Below are positions 1 through 7,924 of a stretch of 64,000 nucleotides of DNA, piece by piece. The stretch covers positions 434,001-498,000 of the forward strand of contig NZ_RBWU01000007.1 in the NCBI RefSeq assembly GCF_003634705.1. The letters run 5' to 3'. This DNA is from Actinomadura pelletieri DSM 43383. GTDB lineage: Bacteria; Actinomycetota; Actinomycetes; Streptosporangiales; Streptosporangiaceae. Positions within the stretch are counted from its first letter, which is position 1. Every line of letters starts with the position of its first letter. A program made the translations under genes and the position numbers. The notes under the pieces were generated by a model, which was not told where the DNA came from, did not search any database, and saw only the letters and a program-made list of their open reading frames with translations.

Positions 1-1066
1 CGAACGACATCGTCCCCTCGGGCGGACCGCTCGGCGCCACGCCCCCCGCGCCCCCGCCACCGGGCTCACCTGTACCAGGCTCGCCTGTGCCCGGCCCGTC
101 GCCGGTCCCCGTGCCCGAACCCTCGGGCGGCACGCCCGGTGAGCCGGATGAGGTCCCGGGGTCCGGGGTGCCGTCGCCGGGCGTTCCCACGTCAGGCGTT
201 CCCGTGCCTGGCGACTCCATACCCGGGGTGCCGGAACCCGGCGACTCCGGTCCGGAGTCGGACGGGGACGGCGAGTCGTCCACCGGGACCTCCGTCTCGG
301 TGGACGGCAGCTCGATCGGCGGTCCGTCGGCCTCGCCGCCGCTGGCGCGGGGCCGCTGGAACCCCATTCGCGCCTCCGGGTCGACAAGGACGAACGTGAC
401 GATCGGCCCCTTCCCGGCGTCCCTGGGACGGACCCTGGTGACTTTCTCCGTCGTGAATCCCGGCCAGGATCGGCCAGTGTAGGTCGCGTTCCGAACAGAG
501 ATCTTTTTCTCGGGCCGGGTCAACGGATTGCCACAATTACACTTAACCACCGGGACTCCGTAACCATTGACCAAAACGCCCATTCCGGCCTGAAGGACGG
601 CGGGTCCGCTCGTCGCCTTCCCGTCCCGGAACCCGTGGTTGGTGACGAGCGTGTCGGTGCGCAGCAGGACCGGAGTCAGCCGCGACACGTACCGGGGAAC
701 GTCCTTGACGGCGATGCCCTGCACGCCCGCCCACGCCTCTGCCTTGTCCGGGTTGGCCTGCAGGAACGCGGCCAGCCGCCCCTGGTCACAGGTCGCCGCG
801 CGCCGCGTACCGCCGTACAGGCCGGGCGAGTCGCCCACCTGCGTCCCGCCCGCCCGGGGCCGCTTCTTCACCGCCGGTTCGTCGGTGTTCGCCATCCGGG
901 TGTACGGATCGGGGCCGGGCGTGCCCACCGTCAGGCGGGTGATCGTCGCGCCCGCGTCGCCGCAGCCGGACAGGCCGCCGGCCACCAGTGCCAGGGCCAT
1001 GGCCGCGCCCACGACCGGCCCCGGGGAAACCCCGCGCCGTCGAATTGGCGAATGGATGTCACGCAT
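1..1066 (-). CDS. DUF6777-type secreted lipoprotein, 3' end missing
   Basis: The reading frame is open from an ATG at 1066 to the window edge, so the C-terminus is cut off. The N-terminus has arginines, a hydrophobic stretch and a lipobox (L-S-G-C, lipid-modified Cys35), so the protein should be exported and anchored to the membrane. The middle contains the pattern of the actinobacterial DUF6777 family: a CDQGRLAAFLQANP-type stretch, then V-P-x-Y-V-x-x-L-T-P-V-L-L-R, then a KCNCGNPL end. The rest is a Gly/Pro/Ser/Thr-rich tail with repeated G-T-G/P-G-T units, probably a disordered linker. GGGAGAGG lies just before the start. The gene diverges from the Ser/Thr kinase gene 134 bp away, which suggests a shared control region. 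Family function is unknown. The frame and export signal are read directly; the family call is from memory of the conserved pattern. Confidence 0.85.
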   Translation of the reverse strand, partial: MRDIHSPIRRRGVSPGPVVGAAMALALVAGGLSGCGDAGATITRLTVGTPGPDPYTRMANTDEPAVKKRPRAGGTQVGDSPGLYGGTRRAATCDQGRLAAFLQANPDKAEAWAGVQGIAVKDVPRYVSRLTPVLLRTDTLVTNHGFRDGKATSGPAVLQAGMGVLVNGYGVPVVKCNCGNPLTRPEKKISVRNATYTGRSWPGFTTEKVTRVRPRDAGKGPIVTFVLVDPEARMGFQRPRASGGEADGPPIELPSTETEVPVDDSPSPSDSGPESPGSGTPGMESPGTGTPDVGTPGDGTPDPGTSSGSPGVPPEGSGTGTGDGPGTGEPGTGEPGGGGAGGVAPSGPPEGTMSF

Positions 1067-1200
1067 GTTTCCTCTCCCGCTTCGGGCTCGCCGAACCTAT
1101 ACTCTTTGATGCCGGGCGGACGGGTTTTGTGCTCGGTGGAAAGCTCAAAATTTCTTCGCCGGCCGCCATGGCCGGTTTCGGGACCCGACGGGGGTGGCGA

Positions 1201-3309
1201 ATGGCGGGCCCGACTCCCCTCACTTCCGCCGATCCGACTCGGCTCGGCGGCTGGGAGCTGCTCGGCCGGCTCGGCACCGGCGGCCAGGGCGTGGTGTACC
1301 TCGGCCGTCCCGCACGGCCCGGGAACGGTCCCGACCGCGTCGCCGTCAAGCTGCTGCACACGCAACTGGTCGGCAACGCGGGCGCGCGGGAACGGTTCGT
1401 CCGCGAACTGGCCCTCCTCCAGCGCGTCGCCGGGTTCTGCACCGCGCAGATGCTCGACGCCGACACCGCCGGCGACCGGCCCTACATCGTCAGCGAGTAC
1501 ATCCCGGGACGGTCGCTGCGGCACCTCGTCCAGGACGAGGGCCCGCGCACCGGCGCCGACCTCGACCGGCTCGCGATCAGCTCGGTGACCGCCCTGTCGG
1601 CGATCCACCGCGCGGGCGTCGTGCACCGCGACCTCAAACCGCAGAACGTCCTGATGGGCCCGGACGGCCCCCGCGTGATCGACTTCGGCATCGCCCGCGC
1701 GTTCGACACCGGCGCCACCCTGATCTCCCAGGTCGTCGGCACCCCCGCCTACATGGCGCCCGAGCAGTTCTCCGGCCGGGTCGTGCCGTCCACCGACCTG
1801 TTCGCCTGGGCGGGCACACTGCTGTTCGCCGCCACCGGCCGCGACCCGTTCGCCGGAGGGCCGCTGCCCGCCGTGATGAACCGGATCATGCGCGAGACAC
1901 CCGACCTGAGCGTCCTGCCGAGCCCGCTCGCCGACGTCGCCGCCGCCTGCCTCGCCAAGGACCCGAAGGCCCGCCCCGCGTCCGAGGACGTCCTGCTGTG
2001 GCTCCTCGGCGAACGCGAGAAACACGCCCGCCTGGAGACGACCCCCGCGCACACCACCCCCGTGCCGCCCGCCCGGCGACCGCCCACCGAGCCACCCCAG
2101 GGCACCACTCCCATAACCATCCACCCACCACCCGGCACAGCATCTCCTGGCACCGCGAGGCCTGACTCGCCGTCGCAGGACGCGACCTTCCCCGGCTCCG
2201 CGCCGAGCGGCGCCGTGAAACCCGGCACGGCGTCGCCTGGTGCGTCCTCCGGCATGGCGTTCTCCCGCGAAGTCTCACCGGACATGGCGTCGCCCGGCTC
2301 GGCCTGGCCCGGCTCGGCGCCGAGCGGCGCCGTGGAACCCGGCGCGGCGTCGCCTGGTGCGTCCTCCGGCATGGGCTTCTCCGGCGAAGCTTCGCCGGGC
2401 ATGGCGTCGCCCGGCTCGGCCTGGTCCGGTTCGGCGGCGAGCGGTGCTGCGGAACCGCGTGCGGCGTCGCCCGGCTCGGCGAGCGGTGCTGCGGGGCCTG
2501 GCGCGGCGTCGTCTGGCGTGTCGTCCGGCATGGCGTTCTCCGGCGAAGCTTCGCCGGGCATGGCGTCGCCCGGGTCGGCCTGGTCCGGTTCGGCGGCGAG
2601 CGGTGCTGCGGAACCGCGTGCGGCGTCGCCCGGCTCGGCGAGCGGTGCTGCGGGGCCTGGCACGGCGTCGCCTGGCGTGTCGTCCGGCATGGCGTTCTCC
2701 GGCGAAGCTTCGCCGGGCATGGCGTCGCGTGGGTCGGCCTGGTCCGGCTCGGCGAGTGGGGCTGCGGGGCCTGGCGTGGGGTCGCCTGGCGTGTCGTCCG
2801 GCATGGGTTTCTCCGGCGAAGTTGTGCCGGGCGGTGCGGTGCCTGGGTCGGGGATGTCCGGTGGGGTGCCGTTCGTTCGGGGTCCGGAGGCGCGGACGGT
2901 TCCGGCGTTCTCGGGGGCCGCAGCGCGGCCTCGGCCCCTTCGGCGGGGGGCGGCGCTCGGGGTCGGGCTGGTTCTCGCCGGGCTGCTCGCCGCGCTCGAC
3001 GTCGCCGCGCTCGCCGTTCTGATCGCGTTGCCGTCCCTCAGCGAGGGTGACGGCGGCGCCCTGCTGCCCGTGGTCGCGGCGTCGTTCGCCGTGGTGGCCG
3101 TGGTCACGCTCGTCGCGGTGATCCTCGCCTGGCGTGGCAGCCGGACCGCCGCGTGGACGGTGATGGCGGCGCGCGTCACCCGCGTCGCGATGTGGGGCGC
3201 GTGGGGCGCCCTCGTGCGGATCGAGGCGTCCGCGCTGGCCGGGCACGCCGTCCTGACCGCCGTCGTCGTGGTCCTCCTGGCACGTGGCCTGGCGCGCTCA
3301 CCCCGCTGA
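1201..3309 (+). CDS. Serine/threonine protein kinase with repeat linker and C-terminal membrane segments
   Basis: This is a 702-residue Hanks-type (PknB-like) kinase. Residues about 16-275 hold the catalytic domain: glycine loop GRLGTGGQGVVYLG, ATP-binding Lys50 in VAVK, catalytic HRDLKPQN (142-149, Asp144), DFG (161-163) and the GTPAYMAPEQ activation-segment end. A Pro/Ser/Ala/Gly-rich linker of roughly 300 residues follows, built from a 53-residue repeat. Three or four hydrophobic segments then form a C-terminal membrane domain. No extracellular PASTA domain is visible. The start was chosen at the ATG at 1201, preceded by a GGGGGTGGCG stretch; an in-frame ATG at 1168 is the alternative. The gene ends convergently with the VWA gene, and the two coding ends overlap by 12 bp. 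Kinase activity is well supported; the substrate is unknown, though the nearby lipoprotein and MoxR operon are possible partners. Confidence 0.93.
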   Translation: MAGPTPLTSADPTRLGGWELLGRLGTGGQGVVYLGRPARPGNGPDRVAVKLLHTQLVGNAGARERFVRELALLQRVAGFCTAQMLDADTAGDRPYIVSEYIPGRSLRHLVQDEGPRTGADLDRLAISSVTALSAIHRAGVVHRDLKPQNVLMGPDGPRVIDFGIARAFDTGATLISQVVGTPAYMAPEQFSGRVVPSTDLFAWAGTLLFAATGRDPFAGGPLPAVMNRIMRETPDLSVLPSPLADVAAACLAKDPKARPASEDVLLWLLGEREKHARLETTPAHTTPVPPARRPPTEPPQGTTPITIHPPPGTASPGTARPDSPSQDATFPGSAPSGAVKPGTASPGASSGMAFSREVSPDMASPGSAWPGSAPSGAVEPGAASPGASSGMGFSGEASPGMASPGSAWSGSAASGAAEPRAASPGSASGAAGPGAASSGVSSGMAFSGEASPGMASPGSAWSGSAASGAAEPRAASPGSASGAAGPGTASPGVSSGMAFSGEASPGMASRGSAWSGSASGAAGPGVGSPGVSSGMGFSGEVVPGGAVPGSGMSGGVPFVRGPEARTVPAFSGAAARPRPLRRGAALGVGLVLAGLLAALDVAALAVLIALPSLSEGDGGALLPVVAASFAVVAVVTLVAVILAWRGSRTAAWTVMAARVTRVAMWGAWGALVRIEASALAGHAVLTAVVVVLLARGLARSPR
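2368..2830 (+). repeat. 159-bp tandem repeat inside the kinase linker
   Basis: Two nearly identical 159-bp units (2368-2526 and 2527-2685) are followed by a shortened third copy to about 2830, and related shorter units occur upstream from about 2220. The period is exactly 53 codons, so copy-number change keeps the reading frame. The encoded unit is rich in Ser, Gly, Ala and Pro with a recurring G-M-x-F-S-G-E-x-S-P-G-M motif. Confidence 0.9.
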
Positions 3310-4491
3310 CGTGGCCGCCTGCCGCTCCGACCATTCACGCAGGTCGCGGCGTTCGATCGCGGCGGCCATCAGGTCGGGGAAGGCGTCGGGGGTGCAGGCG
3401 AACGCCGGGACGTCCAAGGCGGCGAGGGCCGCCGCGTTCGTGTGGTCGTAGGCGGGCGCGCCCTCGTCCGACAGGGCGAGCAGCACCACGACCTGCACGC
3501 CCGACGCCGTCAGCGCCGCGACGCGACGCAACAGCTCGTCCCGGATCCCGCCCTCGTACAGGTCGCTGATCAGCACGAGGATCGTGTCGTTCGGCCGCGT
3601 CACGAGGCCCTGGCAGTACGCGACGGCCCGGTTGATGTCGGTTCCGCCGCCGAGCTGCGTGCCGAACAGCAGCTCCACCGGGTCGTGCAACTGGTCGGTC
3701 AGGTCGACGACGTTGGTGTCGAACACCACCAGCGACGTCCGCAGCGACCGCATCGACGCCAGCACCGCGCCGAACACGCTCGCGTACACCACCGACGCCG
3801 CCATCGATCCGCTCTGGTCGATGGCGAGGATGACGTCCCGTTTCACGGCCTGCTGCCGTCGCCCGTATCCGATCATCCGCTCCGGGACGAGGGTGCGGTG
3901 TTCGGGCAGGTAGTGCCGCAGGTTCGCGCGGATCGTCCGCTCCCAGTCGACATCGGCGAGCCGCCTCGGCCGCAGCACCCGCGCCGACCGGTCCAGGGCC
4001 CCGCCGACCGCCGACCGCGTCTTGTTCGCCAGCCGCCGCTCCAAATCCTGGACGACCTTCCGGACCACCGCCCGCGCCGACTCCCGCGCCCGGTCCGGCA
4101 GCACCCGGTTCTGGGACAGCAGCGTCCCGACCAGGTGGACGTCCGGTTCGACGGCGTCCAGCATCTCCGGCTCCAGCAGCAGCCGCGTGAGGTCGAGCCG
4201 CTCGATCGCGTCCTTCTGCATGACCTGCACGACGCTCGACGGGAAGTAGGTCCGGATGTCGCCGAGCCACCGCGCCACCGACGGCGCGGAGTCGCCGAGC
4301 CCGGCGCCGCGCCGCCCCGGCCGGGACCGGCTCTCGCTCTCCCCGGCGCCGTATAGCTTCTCCAGCGCCGCGTCCATGCGGGCGTCGTCGCCGGTGAGCG
4401 AGGCGCCGGTGCCGTCGGCACGGTCGCCGCCGAGCACCAGCCGCCACCGTCGCAGGCGCTCGCGGTCATCGCCGCCGTGGCCCTCGCTCAT
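3298..4491 (-). CDS. VWA domain protein (CoxE-like) of a MoxR system
   Basis: This 397-residue protein has an N-terminal helical region and a C-terminal von Willebrand factor A domain with a complete metal-ion-dependent adhesion site: D-Q-S-G-S (Asp225, Ser227, Ser229), G-G-T-D-I-N, and I-S-D-L. In known MoxR-VWA pairs the VWA protein binds client or metal-containing substrates while the AAA+ MoxR partner remodels them. The ATG at 4491 overlaps the TGA of the upstream DUF5682 gene (ATGA), so translation is probably coupled; an in-frame ATG at 4497 with a GGGAG upstream is the alternative. It is the last gene of a five-gene operon, and its end overlaps the convergent kinase gene by 12 bp. The domain call is firm; the client is unknown. 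Confidence 0.92.
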   Translation of the reverse strand: MSEGHGGDDRERLRRWRLVLGGDRADGTGASLTGDDARMDAALEKLYGAGESESRSRPGRRGAGLGDSAPSVARWLGDIRTYFPSSVVQVMQKDAIERLDLTRLLLEPEMLDAVEPDVHLVGTLLSQNRVLPDRARESARAVVRKVVQDLERRLANKTRSAVGGALDRSARVLRPRRLADVDWERTIRANLRHYLPEHRTLVPERMIGYGRRQQAVKRDVILAIDQSGSMAASVVYASVFGAVLASMRSLRTSLVVFDTNVVDLTDQLHDPVELLFGTQLGGGTDINRAVAYCQGLVTRPNDTILVLISDLYEGGIRDELLRRVAALTASGVQVVVLLALSDEGAPAYDHTNAAALAALDVPAFACTPDAFPDLMAAAIERRDLREWSERQAATSAG

Positions 4492-6797
4492 GTCCATCGC
4501 TCCCATCCGAGGATCCGCAGGGTCGTGGTGGTGGCCGCCGCCGCGCGAGCCTCGTCCACATCGTCGTCGGCCGGCCGGGTCGCCGTGGCGGGCGCGTGGT
4601 CCAGGTGCCGCAGCCGTTCGCCGATGGCGCGGCGTTCGGTGGCCGCGTACGCGCCGAAGGTGCGGCGCAGCAGCGGCAGGACGTCGGTGAACGAGTCGCC
4701 GGGCAGGCCGGCGACCCATCCGTCGACGAGGCGGAGGAGGGTCTCGTCGTGCACGAGGAGCAGCGCGCCGCCGGACAGGAAACCCTCGACCCAGGCGGCG
4801 GCGCGGGCGGGTTCGGTGCCCGCCGACACCGCCCGCGCTATCCGGTCGGGGACGTCGCCCAGGCGGCCCGCGTCGTGCAGGAGGCGGGTGAGGCGGCCGT
4901 CGACGAGGCCGTGCAGGGCGTCGGGGCGGGCGACCAGGCCCGCCAGCGTCCGGCGCCAGCGTTCGAGGTGGTCGTCGTCGGCGAGCAGGGACAGGGCGCC
5001 GTGGACGTCGTCGACACGGCCGAGGAACTCGCGGGCGGCGTCGTCGTCCAGACCCGTGATCGCCGGGGGCAGGCCGACACAGACGCGGACGACGAGGCCG
5101 TCGACGACCGTGCGGAGCGGACCGGTGGAGGTGCCGCGGACGTCCCCGTACCGCAACGCCCTGACCAGCGCGGGCATCGCCGCCATCAGGTGCGCGACGT
5201 CGGTGTCGACGGCGGCCCGGTCGGCGAGCGCCCGCATCACGGTGGGCAGCGCGTCCCCGAGGTCGGCGAGCAGGCACCGTTCCGCCAGCGACGTCAGGTC
5301 GGCGAGCGCGGTCGCGTGCGCGGCGAGCGACCCGGCGCGGGCGGTGGCCGCGCCGCGCACCGTGGTGCCCCACGCGCTCGCCTCGATCAGCTCGACATCG
5401 AACTCGGGACGCCAGGTCAGCGTCCACGTCTCCCGGAACGTGCCCTTGGACCGGCCGGACTCGGCGGGGACGCCCCAGGGCACATCCAGGATGCGGAGCC
5501 GGTGCAGCAGGCGGCTGCGGTCGAGGTCGTTGGGTTTGCGCAGGTCGAGGTCCTGCTCCCGGTCGAGGGCGGACGGTTTGAGCCGCAGCCGCCGCTGCTC
5601 GGCCCGCAGGTCGCGCGCCAGCGGCACCATCGGTGTCCGCTCCGGGACGGCGCCGAGCCGCTCGCCCACGACCATCCGCTTCTGGATCAGTTCGACCGGC
5701 AGGTCGGCGCCCTCGCACAGCACCGCCCGCGTCGCCTCGGTCACCTCGTCCAGCCCGGCCAGGGGACGGCCGCGCAACGCCGCGAGCGTCTCGGCGAGCC
5801 GCACCGCCTCGATCACGTGCGCCGACGAGACGTGCAGGTCCTCCTCGCGCAGGACGCGGGCCGCCGCCGTCAACCACCGCTCGATCGGACGGTCCCGGGC
5901 GGTGAACAGGTGGTGGTACCAGCTGGGGGACCGGACGCCCGCCCCGTACCCGGACCAGCCCGACAGCCGCCCGTGCGTCCACGGCACCCACGTCATCGCG
6001 ACCTTGGCCTTCGGCAGGCCGCGCAACGTCCGGTCGTCGTGCGCCGCCGGGACCTTCGCCCGCAGGGCCGGGACGTGCCACGCGCCGCAGACCACCGCGA
6101 CCCGCGCGTACCCCTCCTTGAGGGTGCGGCGCAGCGTCCGCCGCATGTGGGCCTCGCGCCGCTCCTCGCGCAGCAGATGGTCGGCGGGCAGCCCCGCGGA
6201 CGCCGTCCCCTCCGGCAGCGCGGCGAGCTGGTCGCGCAGCTCCGTCATGGCCTCCGCGATCGCGGCGAACGGGGACGGGCCGCCGCCGCGATGCTCCACG
6301 ACGTCGTCCCACCACCGTTCGGCGTCGTCGTACCCGGCGGCCTTGGCCAACCAGCCGAGCGGGTCGAGCCGGATCCGCTCCGCCGGATCCCCGGGCGCCT
6401 CCGCCTCCTCCGTGTCGTCCTCGGTCTCGACCTTCTCGTCGGCCGGGACGAGTTGGTGCGCGGCCGGAAGGTCGCAGAAGCGGACGGGGACGCCCGCGCC
6501 GAGCGCGTACCGGATCGCCTGCCATTCGGGGCTGAACTCGGCGAACGGCCAGAACGCGGCCTTCCGGTCGCGGCCCCCGTCGCCCTGTCCGGAGCCGGCC
6601 GCCGGGGCGGGGGAGTGGGCGAGGAGCGCGACCGGCGGCACCATGCCCGGATCACCGGCCAGCTCCACGATCGGGTCGGCCTCCGGCGGGCCCTCGACCA
6701 GCACCGCGTCCGGCTTGAACTCCTCCAGGGCGCCGCGCAGCGCCCGCGCCGAGCCGGGCCCGTGATGCCGGATCCCGTAGACCTCGACGTGGCTCAA
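4488..6797 (-). CDS. DUF5682 family protein
   Basis: The product has 769 residues. The N-terminus reads VEVYGIRHHGPGSAR, then about 20 residues later VLVEGPPEAD. This resembles the conserved His-rich start and Glu motif of the TraB/ChaN/EreA-like superfamily, so a hydrolase-like fold is possible, but that is inference. The remaining 600 residues are mostly alpha-helical with no motif I recognise. A TTG at 6797 is chosen because GGGAGG lies just upstream and TTGA overlaps the stop of the MoxR gene. No in-frame ATG fits. In actinomycetes DUF5682 genes are regularly found between the MoxR and VWA genes, as here. The protein is expected to be cytoplasmic, since no signal peptide or membrane segment is seen. 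Confidence 0.88.
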   Translation of the reverse strand: MSHVEVYGIRHHGPGSARALRGALEEFKPDAVLVEGPPEADPIVELAGDPGMVPPVALLAHSPAPAAGSGQGDGGRDRKAAFWPFAEFSPEWQAIRYALGAGVPVRFCDLPAAHQLVPADEKVETEDDTEEAEAPGDPAERIRLDPLGWLAKAAGYDDAERWWDDVVEHRGGGPSPFAAIAEAMTELRDQLAALPEGTASAGLPADHLLREERREAHMRRTLRRTLKEGYARVAVVCGAWHVPALRAKVPAAHDDRTLRGLPKAKVAMTWVPWTHGRLSGWSGYGAGVRSPSWYHHLFTARDRPIERWLTAAARVLREEDLHVSSAHVIEAVRLAETLAALRGRPLAGLDEVTEATRAVLCEGADLPVELIQKRMVVGERLGAVPERTPMVPLARDLRAEQRRLRLKPSALDREQDLDLRKPNDLDRSRLLHRLRILDVPWGVPAESGRSKGTFRETWTLTWRPEFDVELIEASAWGTTVRGAATARAGSLAAHATALADLTSLAERCLLADLGDALPTVMRALADRAAVDTDVAHLMAAMPALVRALRYGDVRGTSTGPLRTVVDGLVVRVCVGLPPAITGLDDDAAREFLGRVDDVHGALSLLADDDHLERWRRTLAGLVARPDALHGLVDGRLTRLLHDAGRLGDVPDRIARAVSAGTEPARAAAWVEGFLSGGALLLVHDETLLRLVDGWVAGLPGDSFTDVLPLLRRTFGAYAATERRAIGERLRHLDHAPATATRPADDDVDEARAAAATTTTLRILGWERWT

Positions 6798-7924
6798 GAC
6801 ACCTCCCGGCAGGCGCGGTAGAAGTCCCGCCACTCGGGACGGTCCCGGACGACCGCCTCCAGGTACTCCTGCCACACCACCCGGTCCGACACCGGATCCT
6901 GGACGACGGCGCCGACGATCCCGCCCGCCACGTCCGCGGCGCGCAGCACACCGTCGCCGAAGTGCGCGGCCAGCGCCAGCCCGCTCGTGATCACCGAGAT
7001 GGCCTCGGCGGTGCTGAGCGTCCCGCTGGGCGACTTCAGCTTCGTCCGCCCGTCGCTCGTCATCCCCGAGCGCAGCTCCCGGAACACGGTGACGACCCGG
7101 CGGATCTCCTCCAGCCCCGCCGGGGCCTCGGGCAGTTCCAGCCCGGCGCCGATCTGGTCGACGCGACGCGCCACGATGTCGACCTCGTCCTCGACGGACT
7201 CGGGCAGCGGCAGCACGACGGTGTTGAACCGGCGGCGCAGCGCGCTGGACAGCTCGTTGACGCCCCGGTCGCGGTCGTTGGCGGTCGCGATGACCGTGAA
7301 GCCCTTGCGGGCCTGCACCTCGGTGTTCAGCTCGGGGACGGGCAGCGTCTTCTCCGACAGGACCGTGATCAGCGTGTCCTGCACGTCGGACGGGATACGG
7401 GTCAGCTCCTCGACGCGGGCGACCGTGCCGCGCCGCATCGCCCGCATCACCGGGCTCTCCACCAGCGCCTTCTCCGACGGGCCTTCGGCGAGGAGCCGCG
7501 CGTAGTTCCACCCGTACCGGATCGCCTCCTCCGCGGTGCCCGCCGTCCCCTGGACGAGCAGCGTCGAGTCGCCGCTGACGGCGGCCGCGAGATGCTCCGA
7601 CACCCACGTCTTCGCGGTGCCCGGGACGCCGAGCAGCAGCAGCGCCCGGTCGGTGGCGAGCGTCGCGACCGCGACCTCCATCAGGCGGCGCGGCCCCACG
7701 TACTTCGGGCTGATGGACGTGCCGTCGGGCAGTTCGCCGCCGAGCAGGTACGTGGTGACGGCCCACGGCGACAGCCGCCAGCCGGGCGGACGGGGCCGGT
7801 CGTCGTGCTCGGCGAGCCGCGCCAGCTCCCCGGCGTACTCGTGCTCGGCGTGCGGCCGCAGCACGGCGCCCGTCTCTCCGGAGGGACGTCCCCCCGGGTC
7901 GCCCGGCGTGTTCTCTTCGGTCAC
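6794..7924 (-). CDS. MoxR-type AAA+ ATPase
   Basis: The 376-residue product has one AAA+ domain: Walker A GVPGTAKT (residues 99-106, Lys105), a sensor-1-like segment VIATANDRDRG, and an arginine-rich S-S-A-L-R-R-R-F-N stretch typical of MoxR/RavA ATPases. The Walker B region is unusual: where the family normally has a DE pair, this protein shows VEELTRI. GTG at 7924 follows a strong AAGGAG and overlaps the preceding stop (GTGA). Such ATPases act as chaperone-like unfoldases with VWA proteins. The VWA partner is two genes downstream, separated by DUF5682, in the same operon. Function as an ATP-driven remodeller is family knowledge; the substrate is not known. Confidence 0.93.
   Translation of the reverse strand: MTEENTPGDPGGRPSGETGAVLRPHAEHEYAGELARLAEHDDRPRPPGWRLSPWAVTTYLLGGELPDGTSISPKYVGPRRLMEVAVATLATDRALLLLGVPGTAKTWVSEHLAAAVSGDSTLLVQGTAGTAEEAIRYGWNYARLLAEGPSEKALVESPVMRAMRRGTVARVEELTRIPSDVQDTLITVLSEKTLPVPELNTEVQARKGFTVIATANDRDRGVNELSSALRRRFNTVVLPLPESVEDEVDIVARRVDQIGAGLELPEAPAGLEEIRRVVTVFRELRSGMTSDGRTKLKSPSGTLSTAEAISVITSGLALAAHFGDGVLRAADVAGGIVGAVVQDPVSDRVVWQEYLEAVVRDRPEWRDFYRACREVS

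Noticed and set aside
87..482. Pro/Gly-rich plus-strand open frame of 131 codons
   Set aside because: It is antisense to the DUF6777 lipoprotein, which has a signal peptide, lipobox and family motifs; the plus frame has none.
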